A stretch of DNA of 64,000 nucleotides. Source: Martelella mediterranea (GTDB taxonomy: Bacteria > Pseudomonadota > Alphaproteobacteria > Rhizobiales > Rhizobiaceae). This document shows positions 37,840-47,182 of this stretch, piece by piece. Position 1 is the first letter of the stretch; every line of letters starts with the position of its first letter. The position numbers were made by a program, and so were the translations under genes. The stretch is taken from contig NZ_JAINWJ010000009.1 of the NCBI RefSeq assembly GCF_021021415.1, positions 124,001-188,000 of the forward strand, written 5' to 3'. A model generated the notes under the pieces. That model did not search any database and was not told the origin of the DNA. It was given only the letters and a program-made list of their open reading frames with translations.

Positions 37840-38529
37840 TCACGCTCTTAGCCGCGCCAGCCGTTTCGGGTCGCTCAGATATTTCACCGCGTCGCGGCCG
37901 ACCCAGCGTCGAGTTCTGTCATCCGATTCCGCCAGCTTCTCGGCAAGCGCAAGGGCGGGTTGGTGGCAGGCCCTGTTCCGCATGCCGATATTGCGCAGCG
38001 CCCAGTTCACGGCCTTCTTCACGAAGTTGCGGTCGTCACCGGCATGGACCTCGATCAGCGGCAGCAAGGCGATGAAGGTTTCGTCCGGCTCGCTCTTGCA
38101 GTGAACGGCTGCGCCCGCGATCATGGCGAAGGCCGTGCGGCGCACGAATTCCCGGTCGTCGGCGGCAAACCGCGCGATCAACGCCGGATTGAGCCCGGCC
38201 TCCACGAACAGATCGGCCGCCATGTCGACCATTTCCCAGGACGTGAAATCACCGGCGAGCGCGAACATCTCATCGGGCGCCAGGCTGTCGGGATCGAAGG
38301 TCAGCAGCGCCAGCAGCTTCGCCTCGCGCACCGGGCTTTGCCACAGCGCGAGGGCCCGTGCGTGATCGACGCCGATCTCGCGGGCGATCTGCCGCAGTGC
38401 CGGATTGGAAAGCCCGATGGCGTGTTCGGTCCTGATGCCGACGCGGTCCATGCCCGCAATCAGCGCCGGGTCGGCGTTCGCCTCAAGTGCGGCCAGGACG
38501 GCATCCGCCGAGGAATTGCGTGACAGCAT
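37840..38529 (-). CDS. AlkD-like DNA alkylation repair protein
   Basis: 229 residues built of HEAT-like helical repeats, with family segments LWQSPVREAKLLALLTF, DFTSWEMVDMAADLF and FVKKAVNWALRNIG. AlkD removes bulky or cationic alkylated bases without flipping them. The tryptophan- and aspartate-bearing WEMVD segment fits that family. No repair gene is adjacent; the EamA transporter lies 22 bases upstream on the same strand. Confidence 0.9.
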   Translation of the reverse strand: MLSRNSSADAVLAALEANADPALIAGMDRVGIRTEHAIGLSNPALRQIAREIGVDHARALALWQSPVREAKLLALLTFDPDSLAPDEMFALAGDFTSWEMVDMAADLFVEAGLNPALIARFAADDREFVRRTAFAMIAGAAVHCKSEPDETFIALLPLIEVHAGDDRNFVKKAVNWALRNIGMRNRACHQPALALAEKLAESDDRTRRWVGRDAVKYLSDPKRLARLRA

Positions 38530-38551
38530 CTCTAAACCTCCGATTCCGATT

Positions 38552-39451
38552 TCACCGGCCCGCCAGCGAGGCGCCCGTGGACGCGGCGATCTCGCGTTTC
38601 TTCAGCGCGTGTTCGCGCCAGATGGTGAAGAAACCGGCGCCGACCACGATCGCTGCCCCGACCAGCATATGCATCGTCAGCGTCTCGTTGAACAGGAGCA
38701 CCCCGAAAAGCAGGCCGTAGACAAGCTGCAGATAGATGAATGACTGCACCGTGACCGCCTCGGTGATCGCAAGCGCGCGGATGAGACAGTAGTGACCGGC
38801 AATCCCGGTAAAGCAGAGCGCCGTCAGCCAGAACCAGTCCACCGGCAGCATCTCTTCCCAGAAGAACGGCCCGATCAGGCTGGTCACGACCATGCCGACG
38901 ACGCCGGTATAGAACAGGCTGACATCGGCGCTGTCATAGCGGCCGGCGAGCCGCGTCAGCAGCGAGTAGAGCGCAAAGACACAGCAGCTTGACACCGGGA
39001 TCAGCGTTGCCAGCGAAAACCGCTCGCCCAGCGGATCGATGATGATCAGCACCCCCACAAGCCCGCTGATGATCGCCAGCCAGCGCCGCCAGCCGACCCT
39101 TTCGCCCAGGATCGGCACGGACAGCAGCGCCACGACCAGCGGGGCCGCCATGAAGATCGCCTGGCTCTGCGCCAGACCGACGATCGCGAAGGAGAAGATC
39201 GCGATCAGGATCTGGGCGACGAGCAGCAGGCTCCGCATGATCTGGAGACCGAGATGCTCAGTCCGGATCGCGGCGGCAAAGCCGCCCGGCCGGCGCGCCG
39301 CCAGCACCACGACGAAACCCGCAAACGCCCAGAACCGCACCATGGCGATGAAGAACGGCGAATAAAGCGGGCCGAGATGGCGCGTGATCGCATCCTGCGC
39401 GGAAAAGATCGTGACCGCCGCGAAGGCCAGCAGAATGCCCGAGACTTTCAT
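38552..39451 (-). CDS. EamA/DMT-family transporter
   Basis: 299 residues with about ten hydrophobic helices in two EamA repeats (ending near residues 140 and 285). The repeat ends carry the usual GERVGWRRWLAIISGLVGVLIII and NETLTMHMLVGAAIVVGAG. Members export metabolites or take up small solutes across the inner membrane; the substrate is unknown. Together with the AlkD-like gene it may form a two-gene unit. Confidence 0.9.
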   Translation of the reverse strand: MKVSGILLAFAAVTIFSAQDAITRHLGPLYSPFFIAMVRFWAFAGFVVVLAARRPGGFAAAIRTEHLGLQIMRSLLLVAQILIAIFSFAIVGLAQSQAIFMAAPLVVALLSVPILGERVGWRRWLAIISGLVGVLIIIDPLGERFSLATLIPVSSCCVFALYSLLTRLAGRYDSADVSLFYTGVVGMVVTSLIGPFFWEEMLPVDWFWLTALCFTGIAGHYCLIRALAITEAVTVQSFIYLQLVYGLLFGVLLFNETLTMHMLVGAAIVVGAGFFTIWREHALKKREIAASTGASLAGR

Positions 39452-39754
39452 GCCGGCATTCCGGCGCTGCGCCCGGGCATGTATGCGCAGGCGTTGCGCG
39501 CCGGGACTGGCGGGTTCGTCGAACCGGAAGGGCGAATGGGCATGGTGAGTGGACTTTCGAAGGCGGCGCGGCCCGCAATAGCGGCGGAACGCAGCAAGTT
39601 ATCGCCAAACCTAATCATGAAACGTCCCTTTGGCAAAGGCCGCTGACGGCCTATGCGGTTCCGTCTGCGGATTTTTCCGGTCTTCATCGGCAAGACTGGT
39701 GACGACGCGCCGATATGCCCATATAAGACCGCGGAACTGACAGGAGTGCCGGGC
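39452..39754. other. intergenic region between the EamA transporter gene and dapF
   Basis: 303 bases with no supported gene, carrying divergent promoters. A CAGGAG ribosome site at 39741-39746 precedes the dapF ATG and decides that start. No repeat or RNA element was recognised. Confidence 0.4.
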
Positions 39755-40630
39755 ATGAACCACCGCGAACACTGGGCGCCGCTGATGCGCATGAACGGGC
39801 TTGGCAACAAGATCCTGGTGATCGACATGCGCGGGCGGACCGACAAGGTCACCCCGCAGGCCGCCATCCGCCTCAACGCCCATCCCGACACCGCCTTCGA
39901 CCAGATCATGGCGCTTTACGATCCGCGCGGGGATGCGCCCGACGGCTGGATCGACATCCTGAACTCCGACGGATCGATGGCCCAGGCCTGCGGCAACGGA
40001 ACGCGCTGCGTCGTCGACTATCTGTTTTCCGCTGACGGGCGCAGCCATTTCGATTTTCGCACGATTGCAGGCGCGCTCGTCGCCGACCGGTTCGAGGACG
40101 GGCGGATTTCGGTGGATATGGGACCGCCGGAATTCGCATGGGAAAAGATTCCTCTCGCCGGCTCGCCCGGCGACACCAAGCATATCGCCCTCTCCGAGCC
40201 CTTCGAGCCCGATCCGGCACTGCAGCGCTTTTCCGCGGCCTCCATGGGCAATCCGCATGCCGTGTTCTTCGTGCCGCGCGATGTCGACAGCTACGATCTC
40301 CTCGCCTTCGGCCCGCGCTACGAGCATCATCCGATGTTTCCCGAGCGCGCCAATATCTCGCTGGCGCAGGTGACCTCGCCGTCCTCGCTGTCGCTGAAGA
40401 CCTTCGAACGCGGCGCCGGCCTGACGCTTGCCTGCGGCTCCGCCGCCTGCGCCGCCGCCGTCACCGCCGCGCGCACCGGCCGCACCGGCCGCAAGGTCTC
40501 GGTCTACGTGCCCGCCGGCGCGCTCGAGATCGACTGGCGCGAGGACGACGACCACGTCATCATGACGGGGCCGGCGACCCGCGAATGGACAGGCCGCGTC
40601 GACCCGGCGACGGGCGAGTGGGAGCGGTAA
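39755..40630 (+). CDS. dapF: diaminopimelate epimerase DapF
   Basis: Interconverts LL- and meso-diaminopimelate for lysine and peptidoglycan. From the ATG at 39755 it is 291 residues, with catalytic cysteines Cys79 (QACGNGTRC) and Cys227 (LACGSAAC). The open frame reaches back to 39653, but conservation and the ribosome site support 39755. It opens a plus-strand run that includes two membrane proteins, mtaB and ftsY. Confidence 0.95.
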   Translation: MNHREHWAPLMRMNGLGNKILVIDMRGRTDKVTPQAAIRLNAHPDTAFDQIMALYDPRGDAPDGWIDILNSDGSMAQACGNGTRCVVDYLFSADGRSHFDFRTIAGALVADRFEDGRISVDMGPPEFAWEKIPLAGSPGDTKHIALSEPFEPDPALQRFSAASMGNPHAVFFVPRDVDSYDLLAFGPRYEHHPMFPERANISLAQVTSPSSLSLKTFERGAGLTLACGSAACAAAVTAARTGRTGRKVSVYVPAGALEIDWREDDDHVIMTGPATREWTGRVDPATGEWER

Positions 40631-40693
40631 ACCGCATCGTTTACACGCAACCCTGAGTCCTGTACCCTGATCGAAAACGACATTCGGTTGAAA

Positions 40694-41236
40694 ATGACGG
40701 GCACCGACGAGACATCCCGGCAGGACAAAGGCGGCAACGAAGGCGATGCCGAGTGGTGGCGCAACCGTGTAATAACGCCCGCGCGCCGTTTCTACCTTGA
40801 CCCGCCGGATGATCTCAACGCGTTCTTCTGGATCAATTTCGTTCTCCCGGTCGCCTATTTTTATCTCGTTTCGCGCAACCTTTCCGAAATCATCCTGCTG
40901 GCTCACAGCTTCATCGCCGCGCCGGGCGGCGGCATACCCGCACACATCTGGGAAAGCGCGCTCATCGGGGCGTTGAGGCTTCTGGCCTTTGCCGGGATAC
41001 AATATCTGAACCTGCGTGCAGCCAGACGTTTCAGGACGCGCAAACGGCTTTTCCTGACCATCTTCTGGCTCAATTTCCTCAGCCTGATCCTACCGATCCC
41101 CGGCGTGATCCCGTGTCTGTTCCTGCTGCCCTCGCTGCCGGCGGTCCTGGGGCAGGTCGTCGAGTTTGCCCGCATGGGCACGTTGTCTTTTCAGGGCGTT
41201 CTGCTGTTCATCCTGACCCGCTCGGTCTATACCTGA
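40694..41236 (+). CDS. uncharacterised membrane protein, paralogue 1
   Basis: 180 residues from the ATG at 40694, with about three hydrophobic segments (FFWINFVLPVAYFYLVSR, an amphipathic LIGALRLLAFAGIQYLNL, and IFWLNFLSLILPIPGVIPCLFLL). No known domain is recognised. It shares clear sequence with the next gene: a proline-aspartate run before AFFWINF, an ARRF..RKRLF basic turn, then an F.LNF segment. The pair looks like a tandem duplication and sits between dapF and mtaB, where rhizobial chromosomes often have these two genes close together. Confidence 0.75.
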   Translation: MTGTDETSRQDKGGNEGDAEWWRNRVITPARRFYLDPPDDLNAFFWINFVLPVAYFYLVSRNLSEIILLAHSFIAAPGGGIPAHIWESALIGALRLLAFAGIQYLNLRAARRFRTRKRLFLTIFWLNFLSLILPIPGVIPCLFLLPSLPAVLGQVVEFARMGTLSFQGVLLFILTRSVYT

Positions 41237-41255
41237 GAAAGAGGCCTGAACCGAC

Positions 41256-41765
41256 GTGGCAAGCCCTTCCGAAAAACTCTGGCATTATCTGAAAGTCCGT
41301 TGGCAAGACGGCGCGGAAGGTCGCCGCTTGCTGCCCGACCGGGCACTACACATCGCAAGGCTGCCTGATCCGGCCCTCAAGGCCTTCTTCTGGATCAATT
41401 TTCTGGGCCCGGCGGTCTATGCCCTTTTTATCAGCCGTATCGGCATCTGGGTTCAATCCGCCATACTCAACTCTTATTATCCCGCCATCAACAGCGGCGC
41501 CATCAGCTACCAAGACATGTATGACCGGCCGGCGGCATACTTCATGATCAACTTTTACCCGCTCGAGATCCTGCTTTTCTGCTTCCTGATCGTCCAGTCG
41601 CTGAATATCCGTTGCGCCCGCAGCTTTGGTGACCGCAGGCGTCTGTTCTGGAGCATTTTCGCTCTCAACTTCGTAGCTCCCTTTTTCGGCGCCATCGGTT
41701 TCATCCTCGCCGTCCCGGGAATTTTCAGGGCACTTGCCTATCTCATCGTGACAATGGGCTGGTGA
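41256..41765 (+). CDS. uncharacterised membrane protein, paralogue 2
   Basis: 169 residues from a GTG at 41256 behind AGAAAGAGGC. Segments AFFWINFLGPAVYALFISR, YPLEILLFCFLIVQSLNI and FWSIFALNFVAPFFGAIGFI align with the preceding gene in the same order, and the basic turn RCARSFGDRRRLF matches its RAARRFRTRKRLF. The function is unknown. It begins 19 bases after its paralogue, so the two are probably co-transcribed. Both start with a soluble, charged N-terminal ~40 residues. Confidence 0.75.
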   Translation: MASPSEKLWHYLKVRWQDGAEGRRLLPDRALHIARLPDPALKAFFWINFLGPAVYALFISRIGIWVQSAILNSYYPAINSGAISYQDMYDRPAAYFMINFYPLEILLFCFLIVQSLNIRCARSFGDRRRLFWSIFALNFVAPFFGAIGFILAVPGIFRALAYLIVTMGW

Positions 41766-41833
41766 GACAAGCTCTGACCTTTCAATCCGAGCCAGTTTGC
41801 GCCATATAGCGGGCAAACCGGAATCCGAGAGAA

Positions 41834-43096
41834 ATGACCGTCCGTACCCTGACATTCGGCTGCAGGCTGAACACCTATGAGAGCGAAGTCATGCTCAAGG
41901 CTGCGACCGAGGCCGGGCTTGAGGATGCGATCCTGGTGAATACCTGCGCGGTGACCGGCGAGGCCGTGCGCCAGGCGCGGCAGGCGATCCGCCGGGCGCG
42001 GCGGGAAAACCCGTCCGCCCGCATCGTCGTCACCGGCTGCGCCGCGCAGACCGAGAAGGAAACCTTCGCCGGCATGCCGGAGGTTGATGCGGTGCTCGGC
42101 AATGCCGAAAAGCTCGAGGCGCGCCACTATCGCGACCTGCCCGATTTCGGCGTTTCGGCGGAAGAGAAGCTGATCGTCAACGACATCATGAGCGTGACGG
42201 ATACCGCGCCGCAGATGGTCGAAAGCATTGACGGCCATGTGCGCGCCTTCCTCCAGGTGCAGAACGGCTGCGACCACCGCTGCACCTTCTGCATCATCCC
42301 CTATGGCCGCGGCAATTCACGCTCCGTGCCGATGGGCGCGGTGATCGACCAGGCCCGCACGCTTGCCGAACAGGGCTATCGCGAAGTGGTGCTGACCGGG
42401 GTCGACGCCACCTCCTATGGCGCGGACCTGCCCGGCGGGCCGACGCTGGGCCTGCTGGCGAAGACGCTCTTGAAACAGGTGCCGGAGATTACCCGCCTCA
42501 GGCTTTCGTCGATCGACAGTATCGAGGTGAACCGGCATTTGCTCGATCTTCTGGCCGACGAGCCGCGCTTCATGCCGCATCTGCATCTCTCGCTCCAGCA
42601 CGGCGACGACCTGATTCTGAAGCGGATGAAGCGGCGGCATCTGTCGGCGGACGCGCTGGCCTTTATCGCAAAGGCGCGGGAACTGCGCCCGGGCATCGCC
42701 TTCGGCGCGGATTTCATCGCCGGCTTTCCGACCGAAACCGAGGCGCATTTCGAAAACCTCGTGCGCTTTGCCGAGGAAGCCGATATCGCCCAGCTTCACG
42801 TCTTCCCCTACAGCCCCCGCCCCGGCACGCCGGCCGCCCGCATGCCGCAGCTCGACCGGGCGCTGGTGAAGGAGAGGGCGCGGCTTCTGCGCGAAACCGG
42901 CGCGCGGCTGAAGGCGCGGCACCTCGCCGACATGATCGGCAAAAGGGAAACCGTGCTCACCGAACGCGGCGAGAACGGCCATACCGAAAATTTCGCGCCG
43001 GTCGCGACCCCCGGCCTTGAACCCGGAAGGTTCGTGACCGCCCGCATCACCGGCCATAACGGCAGGCGGCTGACGGCAGATTTCAATCCCGGCTGA
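41834..43096 (+). CDS. mtaB: tRNA t6A37 methylthiotransferase MtaB
   Basis: Radical-SAM enzyme that converts t6A to ms2t6A at position 37 of tRNA. 420 residues: the N-terminal UPF0004 cluster cysteines 10, 38 and 69, the radical-SAM CxxxCxxC at 146, 150 and 153 (GCDHRCTFC), and a C-terminal TRAM-like region. It lacks the longer MiaB features and matches the MtaB group. It follows the paired membrane genes by 68 bases and precedes ftsY. Confidence 0.93.
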   Translation: MTVRTLTFGCRLNTYESEVMLKAATEAGLEDAILVNTCAVTGEAVRQARQAIRRARRENPSARIVVTGCAAQTEKETFAGMPEVDAVLGNAEKLEARHYRDLPDFGVSAEEKLIVNDIMSVTDTAPQMVESIDGHVRAFLQVQNGCDHRCTFCIIPYGRGNSRSVPMGAVIDQARTLAEQGYREVVLTGVDATSYGADLPGGPTLGLLAKTLLKQVPEITRLRLSSIDSIEVNRHLLDLLADEPRFMPHLHLSLQHGDDLILKRMKRRHLSADALAFIAKARELRPGIAFGADFIAGFPTETEAHFENLVRFAEEADIAQLHVFPYSPRPGTPAARMPQLDRALVKERARLLRETGARLKARHLADMIGKRETVLTERGENGHTENFAPVATPGLEPGRFVTARITGHNGRRLTADFNPG

Positions 43097-43194
43097 TAGG
43101 GTTTTGACCGCCACGCGTTGACAAGCCTCCGCCGCAGCACGGATATAGGGGGAAATCGGGCGCGCCGGCTTGAAACAAACAGGAAAATATTCCC

Positions 43195-44640
43195 ATGGCC
43201 CTTGGCTTCATGAAAAACGTCTTCACCTTCGGCAGGAAACAGACCGCCGAGGAGAGCAAGCAGGAAGACGCAATCGCGCCGAGCGAAGCGGAAGCGGTTG
43301 CCGCCGGCGAAGACGCCGAGGCCGCTCCTGCCGAAGAAACGCCCGCTGCGACGGAAACGCTCGCCGAGGCGAAGAGCGCCGATCCCTGGGACGATGACAG
43401 CATTGTCGGCGGCGTGGTCGGCCCGGGCAGCAAGCCGCAGGAAGAGGCGGAGGACGAAGCCGAGACTTTGCCCGCCGCCGAGACGCATGAGGCCGAGCCG
43501 GAACCGCCACCCGTTCCGACCGAGGACCCGGAGGAGACCGCCCCGGCTGAAGCAGCCTCCGCCGAGACTGTCGACGCGCCAAAGGCCGACAGCCCTGTCG
43601 AGCCGGAAAAGCCTGCGGAAGCGCCCGAACAGCCCGCGATCCGCAATCAGGGCTTCGAGATCGTCACCGGCAGAAAGACCGAGGCCGCGGCCCCACAGCC
43701 GGCAAAGCGGCAGAGTTGGTTCCAGCGCCTGCGCGCCGGCCTGTTCCGCACCTCGCAGCAGCTTTCCGGCCAGATCGCGGCCCTTTTCACCAAGCGCAAG
43801 CTCGACGAGGACGCGCTGGAGGAGCTGGAGGACCTCTTGATCCAGGCCGATCTCGGCGTCGAGACCGCGATGCGGATCACCGATACGCTGTCATCCGAAC
43901 GCTACGGCAAGGATGTCAGCGGCAATGACGTCGTGCGCATCATGGCCGGCGAGATCACCAAGGTGCTGACCCCGGTCGCAAAACCGCTGCAGCTCGACCT
44001 GTCCCACAAGCCGCATGTGATCCTCGTGGTCGGCGTCAACGGCACCGGCAAGACCACCACGATCGGCAAGCTCGCCGCCAAGCTGACGCGCGCAGGCCTG
44101 AAGGTGACGCTCGGCGCGGGCGACACGTTCCGCGCGGCCGCGATCGAGCAACTCAAGATCTGGTCGGAGCGCACCGGCGCGGAATTCGTCGGCACAAAGC
44201 TTGGGGCGGATGCGGCGGGCCTTGCCTATGACGCCTTCAAGCGCGGCCAGGAAAACGGCTCCGATGTCGTGATCATCGACACTGCCGGAAGGCTGCAGAA
44301 CAAGGCCGAGCTGATGGACGAGCTTGCCAAGATCGTGCGCGTGCTCGGCAAGCTCGATCCCGACGCCCCGCACACCGTGCTGCAGACGCTCGACGCCACC
44401 ACCGGCCAGAACGCCATGAACCAGGTGGAAATCTTCCGCAATATCGCCGGCGTTTCCGGCCTCGTCATGACCAAGCTCGACGGCACCGCCCGCGGCGGTA
44501 TTCTGGTGGCGATCGCCGCCAAGCACAAACTGCCGGTCTATTTCATCGGCGTCGGCGAAGGCATCGACGATCTGGAGCCCTTCGAGGCCGCCGAATTCGC
44601 CGAGGCGATTGCCGGCCGGCAGGTGGAAGAGCAGGATTGA
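43195..44640 (+). CDS. ftsY: signal recognition particle receptor FtsY
   Basis: 481 residues. An acidic, Ala/Glu/Pro-rich N-terminal extension (about 1-165) precedes the NG GTPase domain, with Walker A GVNGTGKTTTIGKLA, DTAGRLQNK and TKLDGTARGG. FtsY docks Ffh-ribosome complexes at the inner membrane; the basic start GFMKNVFTFGRKQ may help membrane contact. It is followed by RIME-like copy D. Confidence 0.97.
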   Translation: MALGFMKNVFTFGRKQTAEESKQEDAIAPSEAEAVAAGEDAEAAPAEETPAATETLAEAKSADPWDDDSIVGGVVGPGSKPQEEAEDEAETLPAAETHEAEPEPPPVPTEDPEETAPAEAASAETVDAPKADSPVEPEKPAEAPEQPAIRNQGFEIVTGRKTEAAAPQPAKRQSWFQRLRAGLFRTSQQLSGQIAALFTKRKLDEDALEELEDLLIQADLGVETAMRITDTLSSERYGKDVSGNDVVRIMAGEITKVLTPVAKPLQLDLSHKPHVILVVGVNGTGKTTTIGKLAAKLTRAGLKVTLGAGDTFRAAAIEQLKIWSERTGAEFVGTKLGADAAGLAYDAFKRGQENGSDVVIIDTAGRLQNKAELMDELAKIVRVLGKLDPDAPHTVLQTLDATTGQNAMNQVEIFRNIAGVSGLVMTKLDGTARGGILVAIAAKHKLPVYFIGVGEGIDDLEPFEAAEFAEAIAGRQVEEQD

Positions 44641-44676
44641 TCGCAGTAGTCTGAGCGCAAGCCGAAGAGCCCCCAT

Positions 44677-44816
44677 CGATCTCCCCCCTTGAGGGGGGAG
44701 ATGTCGCGCAAGCGACAGAGAGGGGTATAGGCATAAGCCGCAAACGCCGTGCTCTCGGAGAGGGTTCACCCCTCTCTGCCCCTGTCGGGGCATCTCTCCC
44801 TCAAGGGGAGAGATTG
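44677..44816 (+). repeat. RIME-like palindromic intergenic element, copy D
   Basis: A 140-bp element between ftsY and yciB, almost the same as copy C. The ends are CGATCTCC and GGAGAGATTG; TCGCGCAAGCGA is on the left and CCCCTGTCGGGG on the right. The left small hairpin has one changed loop base compared with copies A and C. The rest of the 327-base gap (44817-44967) shows no gene and should hold the yciB promoter. Confidence 0.88.
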
Positions 44817-44967
44817 TCTGTCGCGATACGGGGTGGCCCTCACCATAGCGACGACCGCCCAAAATGCCGCTTTTGCGCCTCACATACCCAAATTCGCCGC
44901 TTTTGGGGTTGATGAGACGCGGCCGACAGGCCACTTAGCAGATCACGATCAAAAAACCGGCGGGACG

Positions 44968-45615
44968 ATGACCGACACCACGAAAAAACTGACCACGGAG
45001 CAGAAGGAAGAACCGTTCCTCAAGCTTGCCTTCGAGCTCGGCCCGCTGATGGTGTTCTTCTTCGCCAATTTCCGCGGTGAGTGGCTGATGAACACCTTTC
45101 CGGCGCTTTCCGTGTTCGGCACGCCGCTTCTGGTGGCGACCGCGCTGTTCATGATCGCGACCGTGATATCGCTGATCGGATCGCGCATCGTGCTCGGCAA
45201 TATCCCGCTGATGCCCCTGGTTTCGGGCGCGGTGGTGATGGTGTTCGGGGCTCTGTCGATCTGGCTGCAGGACGAAACCTTCATCAAGATGAAGCCGACC
45301 ATCGTCAACGGCCTGTTCGCCGCCGTCCTGCTCGGCGGCCTCGTCTTCGGCCGCTCGCTGCTCGGCTACGTGTTCCACTCCGCCTTCCGGCTCGATGACG
45401 AGGGCTGGCGCAAGCTCACCTTCCGCTGGGGCGTGTTCTTTGTGTTTCTGGCCGTGCTGAACGAAGTGGTCTGGCGCAATTTCTCCGCGGATTTCTGGGT
45501 CAATTTCAAGGTCTGGGGCACGATGCCGATCACCATCGCCTTCACGCTTTTCCAGATGCCGCTGATCAACCGGCATACGGTGAACCCGGCGGAGGAGGAA
45601 GCCGAGGAGAGCTGA
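44968..45615 (+). CDS. yciB: septation protein A / inner membrane-spanning protein YciB
   Basis: 215 residues from the ATG at 44968; the open frame runs on upstream through the repeat and is not coding there. About five hydrophobic segments and the family blocks [33 protein letters not shown] and [21 protein letters not shown] identify the IspZ/YciB family, an inner-membrane protein linked to septation and envelope synthesis. Following ftsY is the usual rhizobial order. It is convergent with ccmG. Confidence 0.93.
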   Translation: MTDTTKKLTTEQKEEPFLKLAFELGPLMVFFFANFRGEWLMNTFPALSVFGTPLLVATALFMIATVISLIGSRIVLGNIPLMPLVSGAVVMVFGALSIWLQDETFIKMKPTIVNGLFAAVLLGGLVFGRSLLGYVFHSAFRLDDEGWRKLTFRWGVFFVFLAVLNEVVWRNFSADFWVNFKVWGTMPITIAFTLFQMPLINRHTVNPAEEEAEES

Positions 45616-45635
45616 CGCCTCTCGTCTCTTCCGCG

Positions 45636-46223
45636 TCAGTTCATCAACTTCGACGCCGGGCCGATGCTGCGGTTGATAACCGGCAGGATTTCCTTTTCAT
45701 AGGACGTCTGGTCGATCGGGCCGATCTTCTTGAAGATGATGGTGCCGTCTGCGCCGACCACGAAGGTCTCGGGGATGCCGTAGACGCCCCAGTCGATCGC
45801 CTCCGCGCCGTTCTCGTCGACGCCGATCGCGGCATAGGGATTGCCGAGCTCGTTCAGGAACTTCAGCGCGTTTGCCGGCTTGTCCTTGTAGTTGATGCCG
45901 ACGAGGTTGATCGCCGGATCCTTCGACAGTTCCATGAGATAAGGGTGCTCGGCGCGACAGGGGATGCACCACGAGGCGAAGACGTTCACCAGCGTGAACT
46001 TGCCTTCAATCGCGGCATCGTCAAGCGCCGGGCGGTTGCTGCCCTCAAGCGCGGGCAGATTGATCGCAGGCGCCGGCTTGCCGATGAGGACGGAGGGAAT
46101 TTCGGACGGATCGTGACCCGAGACGAACTGCCAGCCGAACACGCCGAACAGACCGACAACCACGACCAGCGGAATGGCCGCGACCAGATAGCGGCGCGTT
46201 TTGCCCTTCTCGCTTTCGCTCAT
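45636..46223 (-). CDS. ccmG: cytochrome c biogenesis thioredoxin CcmG/DsbE
   Basis: Membrane-anchored periplasmic thioredoxin that keeps apocytochrome c cysteines reduced for haem attachment. 195 residues: an N-terminal anchor (residues 11-33) and WCIPC with Cys86 and Cys89. The GVYGIPETFVV segment is typical of the CcmG cis-proline loop. Its ATG overlaps the end of ccmD by four bases. It is the last gene of the ccmABCDG unit. Confidence 0.95.
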   Translation of the reverse strand: MSESEKGKTRRYLVAAIPLVVVVGLFGVFGWQFVSGHDPSEIPSVLIGKPAPAINLPALEGSNRPALDDAAIEGKFTLVNVFASWCIPCRAEHPYLMELSKDPAINLVGINYKDKPANALKFLNELGNPYAAIGVDENGAEAIDWGVYGIPETFVVGADGTIIFKKIGPIDQTSYEKEILPVINRSIGPASKLMN

Positions 46224-46381
46224 GAGCGGCCCCGGACGCTGCGGCGGGCGGCGCCCGCCTTTTCCAGAGCGTCAAGCTCGCGCCGCCTGGCGCGGCCGTC
46301 GACGAGCAGCCAGAGCACCAGCGCGGCGAATACCAGCGCGGTCGCGCCATAGGCGGCGTAGATGAAGAAGGCGTGGCTCAA
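46220..46381 (-). CDS. ccmD: haem exporter protein CcmD
   Basis: A 53-residue single-span membrane protein (FFIYAAYGATALVFAALVLWLL, then a basic RARRRELDALEKAG tail), the usual size and pattern of CcmD, which helps release holo-CcmE from the CcmABC complex. No ATG is available; the TTG at 46381 overlaps the ccmC stop (TTGA) and is the only start that gives a normal CcmD. It ends overlapping the ccmG ATG. Confidence 0.9.
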   Translation of the reverse strand: MSHAFFIYAAYGATALVFAALVLWLLVDGRARRRELDALEKAGAARRSVRGRS

Positions 46382-47148
46382 TGGGTCATCCTCGGCGCTT
46401 CCGCCCGGCTGGCCGCGACCCGGCGCATGGCGGAAACGCGGCGGCGCAGGATCTCGTTGCGCATGGCGGCAAGATGCATGGTGAAAAAGGCGAAAGTATA
46501 GGCGAGCGCCATTACGGCAAGCGGCCACAGGAACACCGGATCGATGGTCGGCCCGTCAAGCCGGATCACGCTTGCAGGCTGATGCAGCGTGTTCCACCAG
46601 TCGACGGAAAACTTGATGATCGGGATATTGACGACGCCGATGAGGATCAGGATCGCGGCAAGGCGGGCGGCGCGCTGGGGCTCGTCCACAGCGCGGTGCA
46701 GCGCGATGATGCCGAGATACATCAAAAACAGGATGAACACCGAGGTCAGCCGCGCATCCCAAACCCACCACGCGCCCCACATCGGCTTGCCCCAGAGCGA
46801 GCCGGTCAAAAGCGCCAGAAAGGTGAAGGCGGCGCCGATCGGCGCGGCAGCCTTGTGGGCGACATCGGCGAGCGGATGACGCCAGACCAGCGTGCCGAGC
46901 GCGGCAATCGCCATCACCACATAGCACATCATCGAAAGCCAGGCGGCGGGCACATGGATATACATGATCCGCACCGTGTCGCCCTGCTGATAATCGGCCT
47001 CGGAGGTGAAGGACAAATAAAGCCCGACGGCGAAAAGCGCGACGGTGACGGCGATCATGGCCGGCAGCACGCGCCGGACGAGGCCCAGAAACCGCGTCGG
47101 GTTCGCAAGCCCCGAAAACATTCCGCCCTTTGCCATCGTCTGGTTCAT
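46378..47148 (-). CDS. ccmC: haem-handling membrane protein CcmC
   Basis: Loads haem onto CcmE. About six membrane segments and the tryptophan-rich WGAWWVWDARLTS motif that binds haem. From the ATG at 47148 it has 256 residues; the frame is open to 47238 inside ccmB, and an ATG at 47136 is an alternative. It starts 34 bases after the ccmB stop and ends overlapping ccmD. Confidence 0.94.
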   Translation of the reverse strand: MNQTMAKGGMFSGLANPTRFLGLVRRVLPAMIAVTVALFAVGLYLSFTSEADYQQGDTVRIMYIHVPAAWLSMMCYVVMAIAALGTLVWRHPLADVAHKAAAPIGAAFTFLALLTGSLWGKPMWGAWWVWDARLTSVFILFLMYLGIIALHRAVDEPQRAARLAAILILIGVVNIPIIKFSVDWWNTLHQPASVIRLDGPTIDPVFLWPLAVMALAYTFAFFTMHLAAMRNEILRRRVSAMRRVAASRAEAPRMTH

Positions 47149-47182
47149 CGCCGTCACCGCTTGCTGTCGATCATGGTTTCGC

